From contig CAZMOE010000018.1 in NCBI GenBank assembly GCA_964567855.1, forward strand, positions 1 to 45,175: a stretch of DNA of 45,175 nucleotides, read 5' to 3'. Positions 18,068 to 27,570 of the stretch are shown one piece after another. Every line of letters begins with the position of its first letter. The stretch's first letter is position 1. The DNA is from Liminaster sp964567855 (GTDB lineage Bacteria; Bacteroidota; Bacteroidia; Bacteroidales; UBA3663). The notes beneath the pieces are model-generated. The model ran no database searches, was not told where the DNA came from, and was given only the letters and a program-made list of their open reading frames with translations. The position numbers and the translations under genes were made by a program.

Positions 18068-19125
18068 CATCGATTCTCTGTAACAATCTCGAACTCGAAC
18101 ATGCGCTCTTCGTTAACGGGGACCGTATAAGCATCAAGTGTTCGGGCTCCCCAAGAATCATTGCCACCTACCCCGTGAATTACCTCATCGATATTGAGAG
18201 TCACATAATCGTGTCCGGGTAATTGAAACGGATGTCCGGCCTTTTCGAAATCCACTTCATCACACCGCCACGCCCGCACATTAAAAGGCTTGGAATGAGC
18301 GACAAATCGCAATCCGCCTACCGATACCCAACGGACATCAGTACGGCAGGAGCAACCCTGAGGCACCACATAGCACGTCGCATATTCGTCCACGGTCATT
18401 GAATATTGGCCGATAAAGGCCGCTGTCTTGCGATCCGGATAACATTCCATAGGACCACGTCCATACCACGAGATAGTGTCGGCCGCGGCAAGTTGACAAC
18501 GGAAACCGAACTTCGGCAATAGCGGCAGACCAGCGGCTTGGGGACGGTAATGAGCCCGAACGCGAAGAGTGTTACGCTCGGTTGTTTCATATTCGATATC
18601 ACAGAATGCCTTACCTTCCAAAAGCGAAAGCGTGAATCTTGCCACATCCCCCTCACGCCCGGCGCTCACCACTTTCGCCTCTTTCATGGCCTCACGCCAC
18701 GCACCGAGCCGCTCATTGTAACCATTCCGACGTTGATTATCGTTGGCAGGCTTCCAAAAATATAATTGCAAAGGCGCATTCAAAAGATTCCGCCCATCCA
18801 CGATCCACCCACTAATACCAGCTGTCCGGGAATCGATCAAAATCTCCGACCGCGGAGCACAAAGGGCCACCGGATCGGTCGAAGCCGGCACAACAAACTG
18901 TTCCCGTGACACAACAAAGCCCTTTTCCGCCCACAGACAATCATCTTTCAAACGGGCAAAGACATTCAACAGATATTCTTTCGCACCGGAAACCTTAGGC
19001 AGGGTGGACAAAGTAAAATAACGATTGGCCTCAGCAAAGCGTTCGTTTCCGGAAAACTCGATGAAAATACTGCCACGTTCTACCGTACGCCCGTCGGCAA
19101 GCCATCCTCTTCTTATTGGAAGCAT
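18067..19125 (-). pseudogene. GH2 beta-galactosidase-type gene, C-terminal fragment only
   Basis: About 350 codons that match the last third of LacZ-type GH2 enzymes: the linker Ig-like domain (WLADGRTVERG onward) and the large C-terminal sandwich, with ISWYGRGPMECYPDRKTAAF and the final NIDEVIHGVGGNDSWG. The sugar-binding jelly roll and the catalytic barrel with both glutamates are missing, so the product cannot be a glycosidase. Homology begins abruptly at about 19101-19120, exactly where GH115 homology on the same strand ends. The open frame from 19125 starts inside GH115 codons read in another frame. This is the right half of a deletion fusion. Confidence 0.85.
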
Positions 19126-19960
19126 AGTCCCATGCCCCGACCTCTTCGCGCCGGCGCGTGTATTCCTTGTGGGCGCGCATCATCGGTTCATGGTGGCTGG
19201 TACCCATCACAATGCCATATTCATCGGCAAGGCGAGGGCTCTCCGGATCATCCTCGTTGAAAGACGATGCCCACATGGCAGGCCAAAGATAATTGGCCTT
19301 GAGCCGCAGCAGTAGTTCAAACATAGTGGCATACATCTTGGAGTTCACACCTCCGAAGCGTTGGTTGCACCACCCGCCGAAAGAGGGCCACTCGTCGTTG
19401 GTGAAGATGCCGCGATATTTTACTTTGGGCGAAGGCTGTACGGCGCGGCCGGCGGTATAATAAAGCCTCTCCCGATGCTTCGTAGGCACATCGGCCCAGA
19501 AATGCCATGGCGACACCCCTATTTGGCGCGAGATTTCATAAATACCGTAAATCGTGCCACGCTTATCGCTACCGGCAATCACAAGACAGCCATCGACTAC
19601 ATCAATGAGGTAAGACTCCCACTGCCCATTGATCTCGCTCACATCGATCTTTTTCTTCGAAACCAGGCGGTCTATAAGCCGACTCTTACCTATGGTACCC
19701 ACAATAATATTCCCCATGACACTTTTGTTACCGATGAGAACCGGCGACGCGATTCCGGTAACCTTGCGCACATCGTCTCCCAAATCACGGGCGGCACGGA
19801 TAACCCCGGGCCAGTCTTTATCATCGACCCGAATGACAGCGGTCCTACCACCCTCTGCAATCATAAACTCTCCGGCAAAACCGCAGGTAGCAATCAGCCA
19901 AACGGTCAAGAGAAATAAAATCTTCTTTATAAGTAAACTTTTCTTTTCATTACCTTGCAA
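19031..19960 (-). pseudogene. GH115 alpha-glucuronidase-type gene, N-terminal fragment
   Basis: The first about 285 codons match GH115: signal peptide (about 10-29), then IIVGTIGKSRLIDRLV, VIAGSDKRGTIYGIYEIS, KVKYRGIFTNDEWPSFGGW, LLRLKANYLWPAMW and YGIVMGTSHHEPMMRA. Family members are several hundred residues longer; after WDYASNKK the frame runs into GH2 sequence out of frame and stops at 19031. GH115 enzymes remove (4-O-methyl)glucuronic acid from xylan. A TATCTTTG box lies at 19958-19965, overlapping the ATG at 19960, so the 5' end may also be damaged or the start misplaced. The product is very unlikely to be active. Confidence 0.85.
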
Positions 19961-20104
19961 AGATATTTACTTTACGAAGATGAACATTATCGAAAAAACT
20001 CAAAAATATCGGATGTTACACAGACAAAAGTTTTTGTTATAATCGTCCCCGTTACCGCCATATAAGCACTTCGGGATCTTCCTTTCCTGTAAACAAAGCC
20101 AATA

Positions 20105-22567
20105 CTACCTGATTACTGTCTCCCAACGTACCGGCACACCGCTGAAAGAAACTCCTTCAACGATCACCTTACGAGGGGCAGTATGATCGCTATTATAAAA
20201 AACGAGTTGCGCATTGCCGGACTTATCGGTCTGAAAAGAGGGCTCCCAATATACAGTCTTTCGAAGATCCGGCTCAAAGGCAAGACGGCGTTGCTCTTCC
20301 GTTTCATAGACAGGATGATAAAAATACTCCGGCAACGTATAGCCGAAAGGACGATGCGTCACGCGACGACCGTCTTCCCAACCCTCAATCATCTTGGAAC
20401 CGGGTTTCAAGACGATCACCAAAGCCGCCGTCTCGGCAAACGGGGCCAATAAGTTCATCGATTTGTCGATGATTTCGATTCGTTCCACATCTTCGGAACG
20501 TGTACGCTGAAGAACACCCACAGCCGCATCCACATTATTATAAGCGATATCACCGATCACAAAAGTTCCCAGCTTTCCCCATCCGTCAGTAACCGTATTG
20601 GAGACATTCGCTGTACCATTGGTCTCATGAAAACCGCCGAAATCATCGATAGATTCCAAATACAGGGACCATTCATTCTCTATCATCTGATTAACAAGGT
20701 CAAGGGCGACATTATATTGATAGAGATCGTAATTGTTTTCAATATAATCGGCATTATGCCAGCGTTCGGTAGCAATCCCTTCAAACTGCTTGGCCCGACT
20801 TTTACGCTGGTCAACGATTTCGACTCCGTTAAGCACCTTCGTTCGCATTCCATCACGACTGATCATCAGTTCATCTTTTGCTTTCTCCGAAATATAGGTA
20901 GAAAAGGAAAGATTGAAAGGCTCCTTTCCCCCGACCTCGGGCGAAACATAACGGTCGAAGAAAAACTGGGGATTGGCCCCTTTGGCCAGCACCCGAATAT
21001 TAAGAACCGCATCATTCGGATAATGCAAATCGCCGATAAAGAAATTCCCTTCTCCGTCGATCCGACCTGAACCGAAAGAATTACCCACCGTATCCACTAC
21101 AGAAATAGCGACACCGGAATCCCTGCGCTTCAAATTGGTGACTTTCCCGCTCAGCCACTCCTTTTCCTCCAACGGCTGAGGAAATTCAAGACGGGGTTCA
21201 CCGGCAAGCATATCTGTAGCAAAACGGCACCAGCCATGCGTCATCATAAGCAGATCCAATCCTTCCTGCCGGCGATCGGCAGCGGTATCGGCAATGAAAT
21301 ACCATGCCGGATTATGGATATATCCACGCAGATCGCTTGTCAGCAAAAGATTGGAAAACAGATTGTCACGCAAACCGTCCATCCCGGTATTCACATAGCC
21401 CATATCCAGCACACTGATACTATAATCTCCCCGCAGCGGACGTCCTCCGGCATCCTGAATATGAAGATCCAAGGTCACTTTTTCTCTGGCATGATTAGGA
21501 TTCCAGGAAGCTGTCAGACGACCATCGATTTCATGCGACGGCTGGCGGTGAAACAGCAAACGTCGGCTCAGTCCCACACCTTCCCGTGTAGCAAGCACCA
21601 GATGGCTGATACCATCCCGACAGCGACCGAGATCCACCTCAAAAGTTTCTCCGGCAACAACATTCCGGCGCATAACAAGGCGGGAACCGCTATGCAACAA
21701 CAGCAGCAATGAATCGCCGTACAATCTGTCGGAAGAAGCGAGCACCTTACCCTCAAGCCGGTTTTCATCCTGCCGGACAGCCTGCAGGGCCACACCAGAC
21801 TGAGGCACAGGCAAAGCATAACGCTTGACAAGCAACACATCATTTTCCGGAATCACCTCACACCAGAGACTATCGTCGGCAAAGGTCTGAGGCAAACAAA
21901 ATGTCCCCATACCATCATGTCCGTACCCGGCATCAAAAACGGCAATTGCCTCCGACATACCTTTCTTAAAAACCTTTCCGCTGACAGAGACTGGCAGACC
22001 GTCATTGCCGACTGCCTTATAAGCGACCCGCTATTCTACACCCGCCAAAAGCGACCCGCCTTCCGGGAAAAAAGAAACCTCATAATCGGCGGCCACTACC
22101 GGGTTCTCTTCCGGAGCGGCATACCGGTTATAGACGGTCAATTTACGATTGAAGAAAAAAGCCGGATCGAAATTACGCATCCAGGAGGTATAGGCACGCA
22201 GCACATATTCCCCGGAAAGCAATTCCTGGGCCAGCGGCAGGCAATGCTGGAAACAAAGCCCCTCGCGTGCAACCTTGCGGCGCATCACCAACTGGTTGCT
22301 ATGATTCAATAACTCCACATAAATATAGTTACTTTTCAGCAAATAGGAATTATTGTCGGCCGCAACCAGCGATCCCCGGAACCAAATCGTATCACCGGCC
22401 TCATAATACGGCCTGTCTAACGTCAGATAAAGTTTCTCCGGCACGGTAGCCTGATGATACTTGAAAAAATAATCCACACTATCGGTTACAGCAGGAAGAT
22501 TTTGAGCGCCTGCCCCACCAACCAATAGTAAGAATGACAGAAACAGAAATTGTGATTTCATCAGCAA
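20105..22567 (-). pseudogene. Large MG2-like exported protein, interrupted by one in-frame amber codon
   Basis: Two open frames (22567-22031 and 21958-20105) lie in the same frame and together make one gene of 821 codons broken by TAG at 22031-22033. The amber falls between LLAGVE and RVAYKAVGNDGLPVSVSG, a continuous domain, and could come from CAG by one change. The N-terminus is a signal peptide (residues about 3-21, ending GAGAQ). A macroglobulin MG2-like domain follows (PEKLYLTLDRPYYEAGDTIW, SGEYVLRAYT), then beta domains and a long C-terminal region. Bacteroidetes encode many such surface or periplasmic proteins of unknown function. A GTG or ATG restart at 21958 would lack the signal peptide. 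Sequencing error is possible. Confidence 0.75.
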
Positions 22568-22587
22568 TAAATTTAAAGATTAAAAAC

Positions 22588-22632
22588 AAAACAGCCTCCC
22601 AACACCTCAAAAAGAAAATGTCAGGAGGCTGA
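22588..22632 (-). terminator. Terminator after folD
   Basis: On the minus strand CAGCCTCC pairs with GGAGGCTG, followed by TTTTGTTTTT. It lies between the folD stop and the start of the MG2-like gene. Confidence 0.75.
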
Positions 22633-22652
22633 TATTTAATTTTTAAAACCGG

Positions 22653-23531
22653 TCACCAATCAATACCTTTGCCGGCTTTAAGCGTATTTTTCATCAGAGA
22701 ACAAATAGTCATGGGACCGACGCCACCCGGGACTGGTGTAATATGGGAACACAGCGGAGCAACCTCATCGAAAGCAACATCGCCTTTCAGACGGAAACCG
22801 CTCTTACGAGTCGCATCGGGCACGCGGGTCGTACCCACATCGATGACCGTAGCCCCCGGCTTGATCATATCGGCAGTGACAAATTCCGGCTGCCCGATAG
22901 CGGCGATGATGATATCGGCCGTACGGCAGATCTCTTTCAGATTCTCAGATGCACTATGACAAACCGTCACTGTGGCATTGCCCGGTGTCGCTTTCTGCAT
23001 CAACAGCGTAGCGACAGGTTTTCCCACAATATTGCTACGCCCGAGAACAACGCAATGCTTGCCTTTGGTTTCAATGTGGTAGCGATCCAGCAAATCCATA
23101 ATGCCCATCGGCGTCGCACTAACGAAACATGGCAGTCCGATATTCATACGGCCGACATTGACAGGATGGAATCCATCCACATCCTTACGATAATCAATCG
23201 CCTCGATTATCTTCTGGGCATCGATATGTTTCGGCAACGGCAGCTGCACGATAAAACCATCGACTGAAGGATCTTCATTCAGCTGACGGACCACCTCCAG
23301 CAATTCGGACTCGGTCACATCAGCCTCGCGACGAATCAATGTCGACCTGAAACCGCATTCTTCGCAAGCCTTGACCTTGTTGGCAACATACGTCTCGCTG
23401 CCACCATCGTGCCCCACAAGCACTGCCGCCAGATGCGGAGCGCGCTTTCCGCCGGCGATCATCTGCCTGACCTCTTCGGCAATCTCCTGCTTAATAGCGG
23501 CTGCCGTCGCTTTTCCATCGATAAGAATCAT
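22653..23531 (-). CDS. folD: Bifunctional methylenetetrahydrofolate dehydrogenase/methenyl-THF cyclohydrolase
   Basis: A 292-residue cytoplasmic enzyme of one-carbon metabolism that interconverts 5,10-methylene-THF and 10-formyl-THF. The catalytic block GSETYVANKVKACEECG has the conserved Tyr48 and Lys52. DGFIVQLPLPKHID and GFHPVNVGRM are family signatures. The Rossmann motif VLGRSNIVGKPVATLL binds NADP, and PVPGGVGPMTICSLMKNT closes the active site. Length is normal. It follows ffh by about 40 bases on the same strand and may be cotranscribed with it. Confidence 0.97.
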   Translation of the reverse strand: MILIDGKATAAAIKQEIAEEVRQMIAGGKRAPHLAAVLVGHDGGSETYVANKVKACEECGFRSTLIRREADVTESELLEVVRQLNEDPSVDGFIVQLPLPKHIDAQKIIEAIDYRKDVDGFHPVNVGRMNIGLPCFVSATPMGIMDLLDRYHIETKGKHCVVLGRSNIVGKPVATLLMQKATPGNATVTVCHSASENLKEICRTADIIIAAIGQPEFVTADMIKPGATVIDVGTTRVPDATRKSGFRLKGDVAFDEVAPLCSHITPVPGGVGPMTICSLMKNTLKAGKGIDW

Positions 23532-23573
23532 TGTAATAAAATTAAATGTGATACACTGAACAATACCGGTATT

Positions 23574-24908
23574 TTATCGCCGGTGGGGCATATTACGCAG
23601 GAAGGCACGCGGGTCTTTCTTGGCATTGGTCATCATCTTCATGACCTTTCGCATTTCGCCAAACTGCTTGATAAGACGATTGACCTCAACGATGCTTGTA
23701 CCGGAACCCTTGGCAATGCGCTGACGGCGACTGGGATTCAAAATCTCCGGGTGATGACGTTCCTGCGGAGTCATAGAGTTAATGATCGCCTCTACACCCT
23801 TGAAAGCATTGTCATCGATATCCAGATTCTTGACTGCCTTGCCCAAACCTGGGATCATGCCGGCCAGCTCCTTGATGTTGCCCATCTTTTTGATCTGCTG
23901 GATCTGGGAATAGAAATCTACAAAATCGAACTGATTCTTGGCGATCTTTTTCTGGAGCTTGCGTGCCTCTTCTTCATCATATTGCTGCTGTGCGCGTTCC
24001 ACAAGGCTGACCACGTCACCCATGCCGAGAATACGGCCGGCCATACGATCGGGATAGAATACATCGAGAGCATCCATCTTCTCGCCCATACCGACAAACT
24101 TGATCGGTTTGTTCACCACCGTGCGGATGGAAAGAGCGGCACCACCGCGGGTATCGCCATCCAGCTTCGTGAGAATTACACCGCTAAAGTCCAAACGGTC
24201 ATTAAACTCACGGGCAGTATTAACGGCATCCTGACCGGTCATAGAATCGACCACGAAAAGGATTTCCGTTGGGTTGACAGCGTCTTTGATATTCTTGATC
24301 TCGGTCATCATGGCCTCATCGACGGCCAGACGACCGGCGGTATCGATAATCACGACATCATTGCCGCTGCGGCGCGCTACGGCAAGGGCATCCATGGCAA
24401 TCTTGACCGGATCCTTACACCTGCGATCGGTATATACGGGACAATCGACCTGCCCGCCGACCACTTCCAACTGATCGATAGCCGCAGGACGGTAAACGTC
24501 GGCAGCCACGAGCAACGGCTTCTTGCCTTTTGACGATTTCAGCATCAAGGCAAGCTTTCCAGAGTGTGTGGTTTTACCTGAACCCTGCAAACCCGCCATC
24601 AAAATGATCGTCGGATTGGGTTTCAGATTCAGTTCTACAGCCTCTCCACCCATCAAGGCGGCCAATTCATCGTGAACGATCTTAACCATCAACTGACTGG
24701 GCTTTACCGCAGTCAGTACATTCATGCCCATCGCCTTTTGTTTTACCGCATCGGTAAAATTTTTGGCAACCTTATAATTGACGTCGGCATCCAGCAAGGC
24801 GCGACGAACTTCCTTTAAAGTTTCAGCGACATTGATTTCGGTGATTTTACCTTCACCCTTGAGAATTTTAAACGAGCGCTCTAAGCGTTCACTAAGATTA
24901 TCAAACAT
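23574..24908 (-). CDS. ffh: Signal recognition particle GTPase
   Basis: A 444-residue SRP54 homologue. It has an N-terminal helical bundle (1-90), a GTPase G domain with the P-loop GLQGSGKTT (106-114), DTAGRL and TKLDGD, and a C-terminal methionine-rich M domain (about 300-444) that binds signal sequences and 4.5S RNA. SGTSIVEVNRLIKQF marks the RNA-binding part of the M domain. It targets membrane and secreted proteins to FtsY and Sec. Length and motifs are complete. A TATCTTTG box lies upstream at 24986-24993. Confidence 0.98.
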   Translation of the reverse strand: MFDNLSERLERSFKILKGEGKITEINVAETLKEVRRALLDADVNYKVAKNFTDAVKQKAMGMNVLTAVKPSQLMVKIVHDELAALMGGEAVELNLKPNPTIILMAGLQGSGKTTHSGKLALMLKSSKGKKPLLVAADVYRPAAIDQLEVVGGQVDCPVYTDRRCKDPVKIAMDALAVARRSGNDVVIIDTAGRLAVDEAMMTEIKNIKDAVNPTEILFVVDSMTGQDAVNTAREFNDRLDFSGVILTKLDGDTRGGAALSIRTVVNKPIKFVGMGEKMDALDVFYPDRMAGRILGMGDVVSLVERAQQQYDEEEARKLQKKIAKNQFDFVDFYSQIQQIKKMGNIKELAGMIPGLGKAVKNLDIDDNAFKGVEAIINSMTPQERHHPEILNPSRRQRIAKGSGTSIVEVNRLIKQFGEMRKVMKMMTNAKKDPRAFLRNMPHRR

Positions 24909-25457
24909 AGTTGAAATGCTATTTTTAATAGAGTTGTTTCCGGAATAGACAATCGATTAAATTTCTTGACCGCAGCATTTGAGGGCAAAGATACAAAGAA
25001 AAAATGAATTTCCGGTCTATTTCAGAAAAATCAGTAATCCAAATTGTAAACCTGACCAAAGAAAAACGTTACATAAAGGCCTCTTACCAGATTTTTTAGC
25101 GACTGACAACAAACTTCAAACTGCTGCCGGCTTTGCCGCAAAAATCACCCATAGTATATGCAATTCCTAAAATAATCGGCCGGCAAGCGACCATCATGCA
25201 GGAGCTGCTTCCCATATACCCCATTCCGCCCTTTTTGCCGGCATTGCCGGCAACAGCGCAGCCGAAAAGACGCCACATGGCATGACCGCTCTTCCCAGCA
25301 ATAATAAAAGATGTATCTACAACAGAGCCAGCCGGTACAGATTTCCAGCAAGGACCATAAAAAGCACAGAAACAGGAATCCGTTACAATACAATTTGCGC
25401 CGGCAATCCGATTGCCGGCGCAAATTCCATAGCACGTAAAAAATTTCCTATAAAATG
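24909..25457. other. Gene-poor gap with a strong hairpin
   Basis: About 550 bases with no convincing gene. It has the ffh -7 box (minus strand TATCTTTG, 24986-24993) at one end and the perfect hairpin 25392-25426 at the other. A glycine- and cysteine-rich open frame on the minus strand (25096-25470) crosses that hairpin, overlaps the next gene and has no recognisable domain. Confidence 0.4.
25392..25426. repeat. Perfect 16-bp inverted repeat
   Basis: AATTTGCGCCGGCAAT, the loop CCG, then the exact complement. It is 30 bases past the stop of the small minus-strand membrane gene and probably ends or protects its transcript, although no long T-run follows. Shorter GCCGGCA motifs recur at 25236-25252. 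Confidence 0.6.
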
Positions 25458-25688
25458 TCATTCTTCCCAACGCCGCTCCTTCAATTTGTCACGATGACGC
25501 AAAAGGAAAAACAGGGCGACAATGATAGCCAATTCGACGCCTATAATGGTGAAATATTCTCCCAGCATATCGTCTCTCTTATAGCGTTCCCAGCCATAGA
25601 CCGCCATAATAACCGTATAAACAGCCAGAACGGCTGGAAGCAGGATATGCTTTTTCAGGCCTCTTCGCTTACGCTTCATTTCTTTCAT
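25458..25688 (-). CDS. Small two-helix membrane protein
   Basis: A 76-residue protein with a basic N-terminus (MKRKRRGLKKH), a first hydrophobic helix (about 16-31), a short linker with charged residues (GWERYKRDDMLGEY) and a second helix (about 46-62), ending in the basic tail RHRDKLKERRWEE. The positive ends suggest both termini face the cytoplasm. I recognise no family. Position downstream of the exonuclease gene on the same strand, about 23 bases away, suggests a shared transcript. Confidence 0.6.
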   Translation of the reverse strand: MKEMKRKRRGLKKHILLPAVLAVYTVIMAVYGWERYKRDDMLGEYFTIIGVELAIIVALFFLLRHRDKLKERRWEE

Positions 25689-25711
25689 GAGTCAAACTAT
25701 TTCAACAGGTA

Positions 25712-26311
25712 TCAAATATTTTCAAAAAGCCGGCGCCCCATCCGTGAAAGCTCGTCATAGATTTCGACACAGGCAACAGCATCCAATGCGGCATAGGCGA
25801 TTTGCTTATCGGTCAGCGGATCGCTTTCCCAATTGGTCAGCCGCTGGCGTTTGGAAATCTTCTTTCTGAATAGAATGCCGTAAATTTTGGCAAGACTGAT
25901 GTCCTCTATGCCATAACGCGTCACCAGGTGCTGCAGTTCGATGAATCCCTTCGGTTCCAGATTGCCCCATTTACGCAGATTCGCAAAATCATCATGCGTG
26001 GAAAGACCGACTTTTACCACATCGGGATCCTCAAGCAATCCGCGTACCGGATCCAAAGTCTTTATCTTGCAAAGACGGAACAGATAACACGTACTGCCGG
26101 CCGAAAGCTGCAACAACGCGACTTTATAATAAACCCCGCGCTGAAAAGCCGGCCGCGTCTCCGTATCAAAGCCTATAATACAGCCGGAAGCCCGCAACGC
26201 GAGAACAGCTGCCTCTGCCTCCGCCACCGTGTTGATCACAACTACGTTGCCGGCAAAAGCAACGACGGGCAATGCCTCAAGTTCCTCCTTTGAAATCCTC
26301 CGAGCGTACAC
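25712..26311 (-). CDS. DEDDy 3'-5' exonuclease domain protein (RNase D-like)
   Basis: A 199-residue protein made almost only of the DEDD exonuclease domain. Motif I is IIGFDTETRP, motif II KVGLSTHDDFANL and motif III AYAALDAVACVEIY with the tyrosine of the DEDDy subclass. It should remove nucleotides from 3' ends with two metal ions; whether the natural target is RNA or DNA is not known. Unlike RNase D there is no HRDC domain. The start is GTG at 26311, since the in-frame stop lies only 18 bases further upstream and no in-frame ATG is available there. It follows the DUF5063 gene by about 50 bases. Confidence 0.85.
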   Translation of the reverse strand: MYARRISKEELEALPVVAFAGNVVVINTVAEAEAAVLALRASGCIIGFDTETRPAFQRGVYYKVALLQLSAGSTCYLFRLCKIKTLDPVRGLLEDPDVVKVGLSTHDDFANLRKWGNLEPKGFIELQHLVTRYGIEDISLAKIYGILFRKKISKRQRLTNWESDPLTDKQIAYAALDAVACVEIYDELSRMGRRLFENI

Positions 26312-26362
26312 GTTCCTGGAATTTAAACATTAAACAAATCGAAAACCGACGACCACGCATCG

Positions 26363-26980
26363 TTAATGATGATGGTGATGACATTCACAATCATGATGAT
26401 GTTCATGACAATGACATCCTTCATCTTCGGTATCATCTTCCGCAAAGTCACTTTCATCAGGATGCCCATACAACAGATCATGCAACGGCCTCATGACATT
26501 CACTACCCGCTGTCCCCAATAGGCGACAAAGTTCTCCTGTATTTTGCAAAGGGCATTGTTCATGTTGACCTCATTACGGTCGGCGTATGTGCCGACAAAA
26601 TTTTTCAGGTCCTGATATATATCAGTCAAATCTTCCGAAATACTGGCGGTAATAGGAGTTTCGCTGAATTGCATTTCGGGAGAAAAAACTTCCAGATAAT
26701 TATCGTCACCCTTCAACACCCGCCAGACGGCATGGCGTACGGAATCATAATCATCTTCGGTCACAAATTCCGGCAAATCTTCGTCTCCGAATTCCTCGAC
26801 ATACGGCAGCAAAGTAGCCTTGACGTAAATAAGGGGCAGTAACTTGGTCATGCGATCCAGGAAACCTTTCCGGTCGGCCTCATGTGCCTTTTCCAGAAAA
26901 ATGCAATATTCTGCAGCGACAGTGATAAATTCTATCACTGTCTGCGCATATATGGGGTTTTGCTCTTTTGCCATAAACAA
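26363..26980 (-). CDS. DUF5063 protein with His/Cys-rich tail
   Basis: A 205-residue, mostly helical acidic protein. The body (about 8-175) matches DUF5063 proteins of Bacteroidetes (VIEFITVAAEYCIFLEKA, RMTKLLPLIYVKATLLP, LCKIQENFVAYWGQRVVN). The last 18 residues are almost only His, Cys and acidic residues (GCHCHEHHHDC, then ECHHHHH), a likely metal-binding tail for Ni, Zn or Cu. Translation may start at Met3. Function is unknown. It sits between nadD and the exonuclease gene on one strand, 6 bases from nadD. Confidence 0.75.
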   Translation of the reverse strand: MFMAKEQNPIYAQTVIEFITVAAEYCIFLEKAHEADRKGFLDRMTKLLPLIYVKATLLPYVEEFGDEDLPEFVTEDDYDSVRHAVWRVLKGDDNYLEVFSPEMQFSETPITASISEDLTDIYQDLKNFVGTYADRNEVNMNNALCKIQENFVAYWGQRVVNVMRPLHDLLYGHPDESDFAEDDTEDEGCHCHEHHHDCECHHHHH

Positions 26981-26985
26981 TTAAT

Positions 26986-27570
26986 TTAACGATATAAATG
27001 ATTCTGTTCTATATATTCCCTCACCTCGGGAGCCAGCCAGGACGAAAGCATCGGGTCTTCGTGCACGATGGCCTCGCGGATCTGCGTAGAGGAAACCGGA
27101 AATAAGGGTGCATCAATCAAGGTGACATTTGGAAACTGCCCTTTGTCCGGAACGGAGATCTCACAACCGGAACGAGGATAGACCAGCAAGTGAAACCGTT
27201 CTATGATTTCTTCCCATCGATGCCACCGGGAAAAAAGCTGCCAGTTGTCTGCACCGACAATCAGATAAAATTCCTCGGAAGGATAGCATCGGGCAAGGGC
27301 TTCCAACGTATGGATCGTATAAGAGGGCCTTGGCAACTCGTCTTCGATATGGCATATTTTCATCTTCGGCTCGTTACCCACCGCCAACCGCAGCATCTCC
27401 GAACGATGATGGTCGTCCAAAAGGAACTGATTGACCTTAAACGGATTCTGCGGCGAACGGATAAACCAGATTTCATCTACATATTGTTGCTGCAAAATCC
27501 ACCGTGCCAATGCCAAATGCCCGCAATGCACCGGATTGAAAGACCCGGAAAAAATGCCGACCTTCATCAA
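26986..27570 (-). CDS. nadD: Nicotinate-nucleotide adenylyltransferase
   Basis: A 194-residue nucleotidyltransferase that joins nicotinate mononucleotide and ATP to deamido-NAD in NAD synthesis. The signature GSFNPVHCGHLALA at 9-22 contains the HxGH motif and the C-terminal PVSSTQIREAI is the ISSTxxR motif. LIVGADNWQLFSRWHRW is also typical. Its start overlaps the gmk stop region by 4 bases, so the two are translationally coupled. Confidence 0.97.
   Translation of the reverse strand: MMKVGIFSGSFNPVHCGHLALARWILQQQYVDEIWFIRSPQNPFKVNQFLLDDHHRSEMLRLAVGNEPKMKICHIEDELPRPSYTIHTLEALARCYPSEEFYLIVGADNWQLFSRWHRWEEIIERFHLLVYPRSGCEISVPDKGQFPNVTLIDAPLFPVSSTQIREAIVHEDPMLSSWLAPEVREYIEQNHLYR

Noticed and set aside
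18067..19960. A functional GH115-GH2 fusion enzyme
   Set aside because: The two parts are in different frames and both lack the essential remainder, including the GH2 catalytic barrel.
13221..19960. Complete polysaccharide utilisation locus
   Set aside because: No SusC/SusD-like pair or hybrid two-component sensor is present in this stretch.
22031..22033. Recoding of TAG as an amino acid
   Set aside because: The other genes in the window stop normally and no recoding machinery is seen; a point mutation or read error is simpler.
25096..25470. Minus-strand open frame of 124 codons rich in Gly, Cys and Met
   Set aside because: No recognisable domain, runs through a perfect 16-bp hairpin and overlaps the start region of nothing but the tail of the small membrane gene; composition unlike the neighbours.
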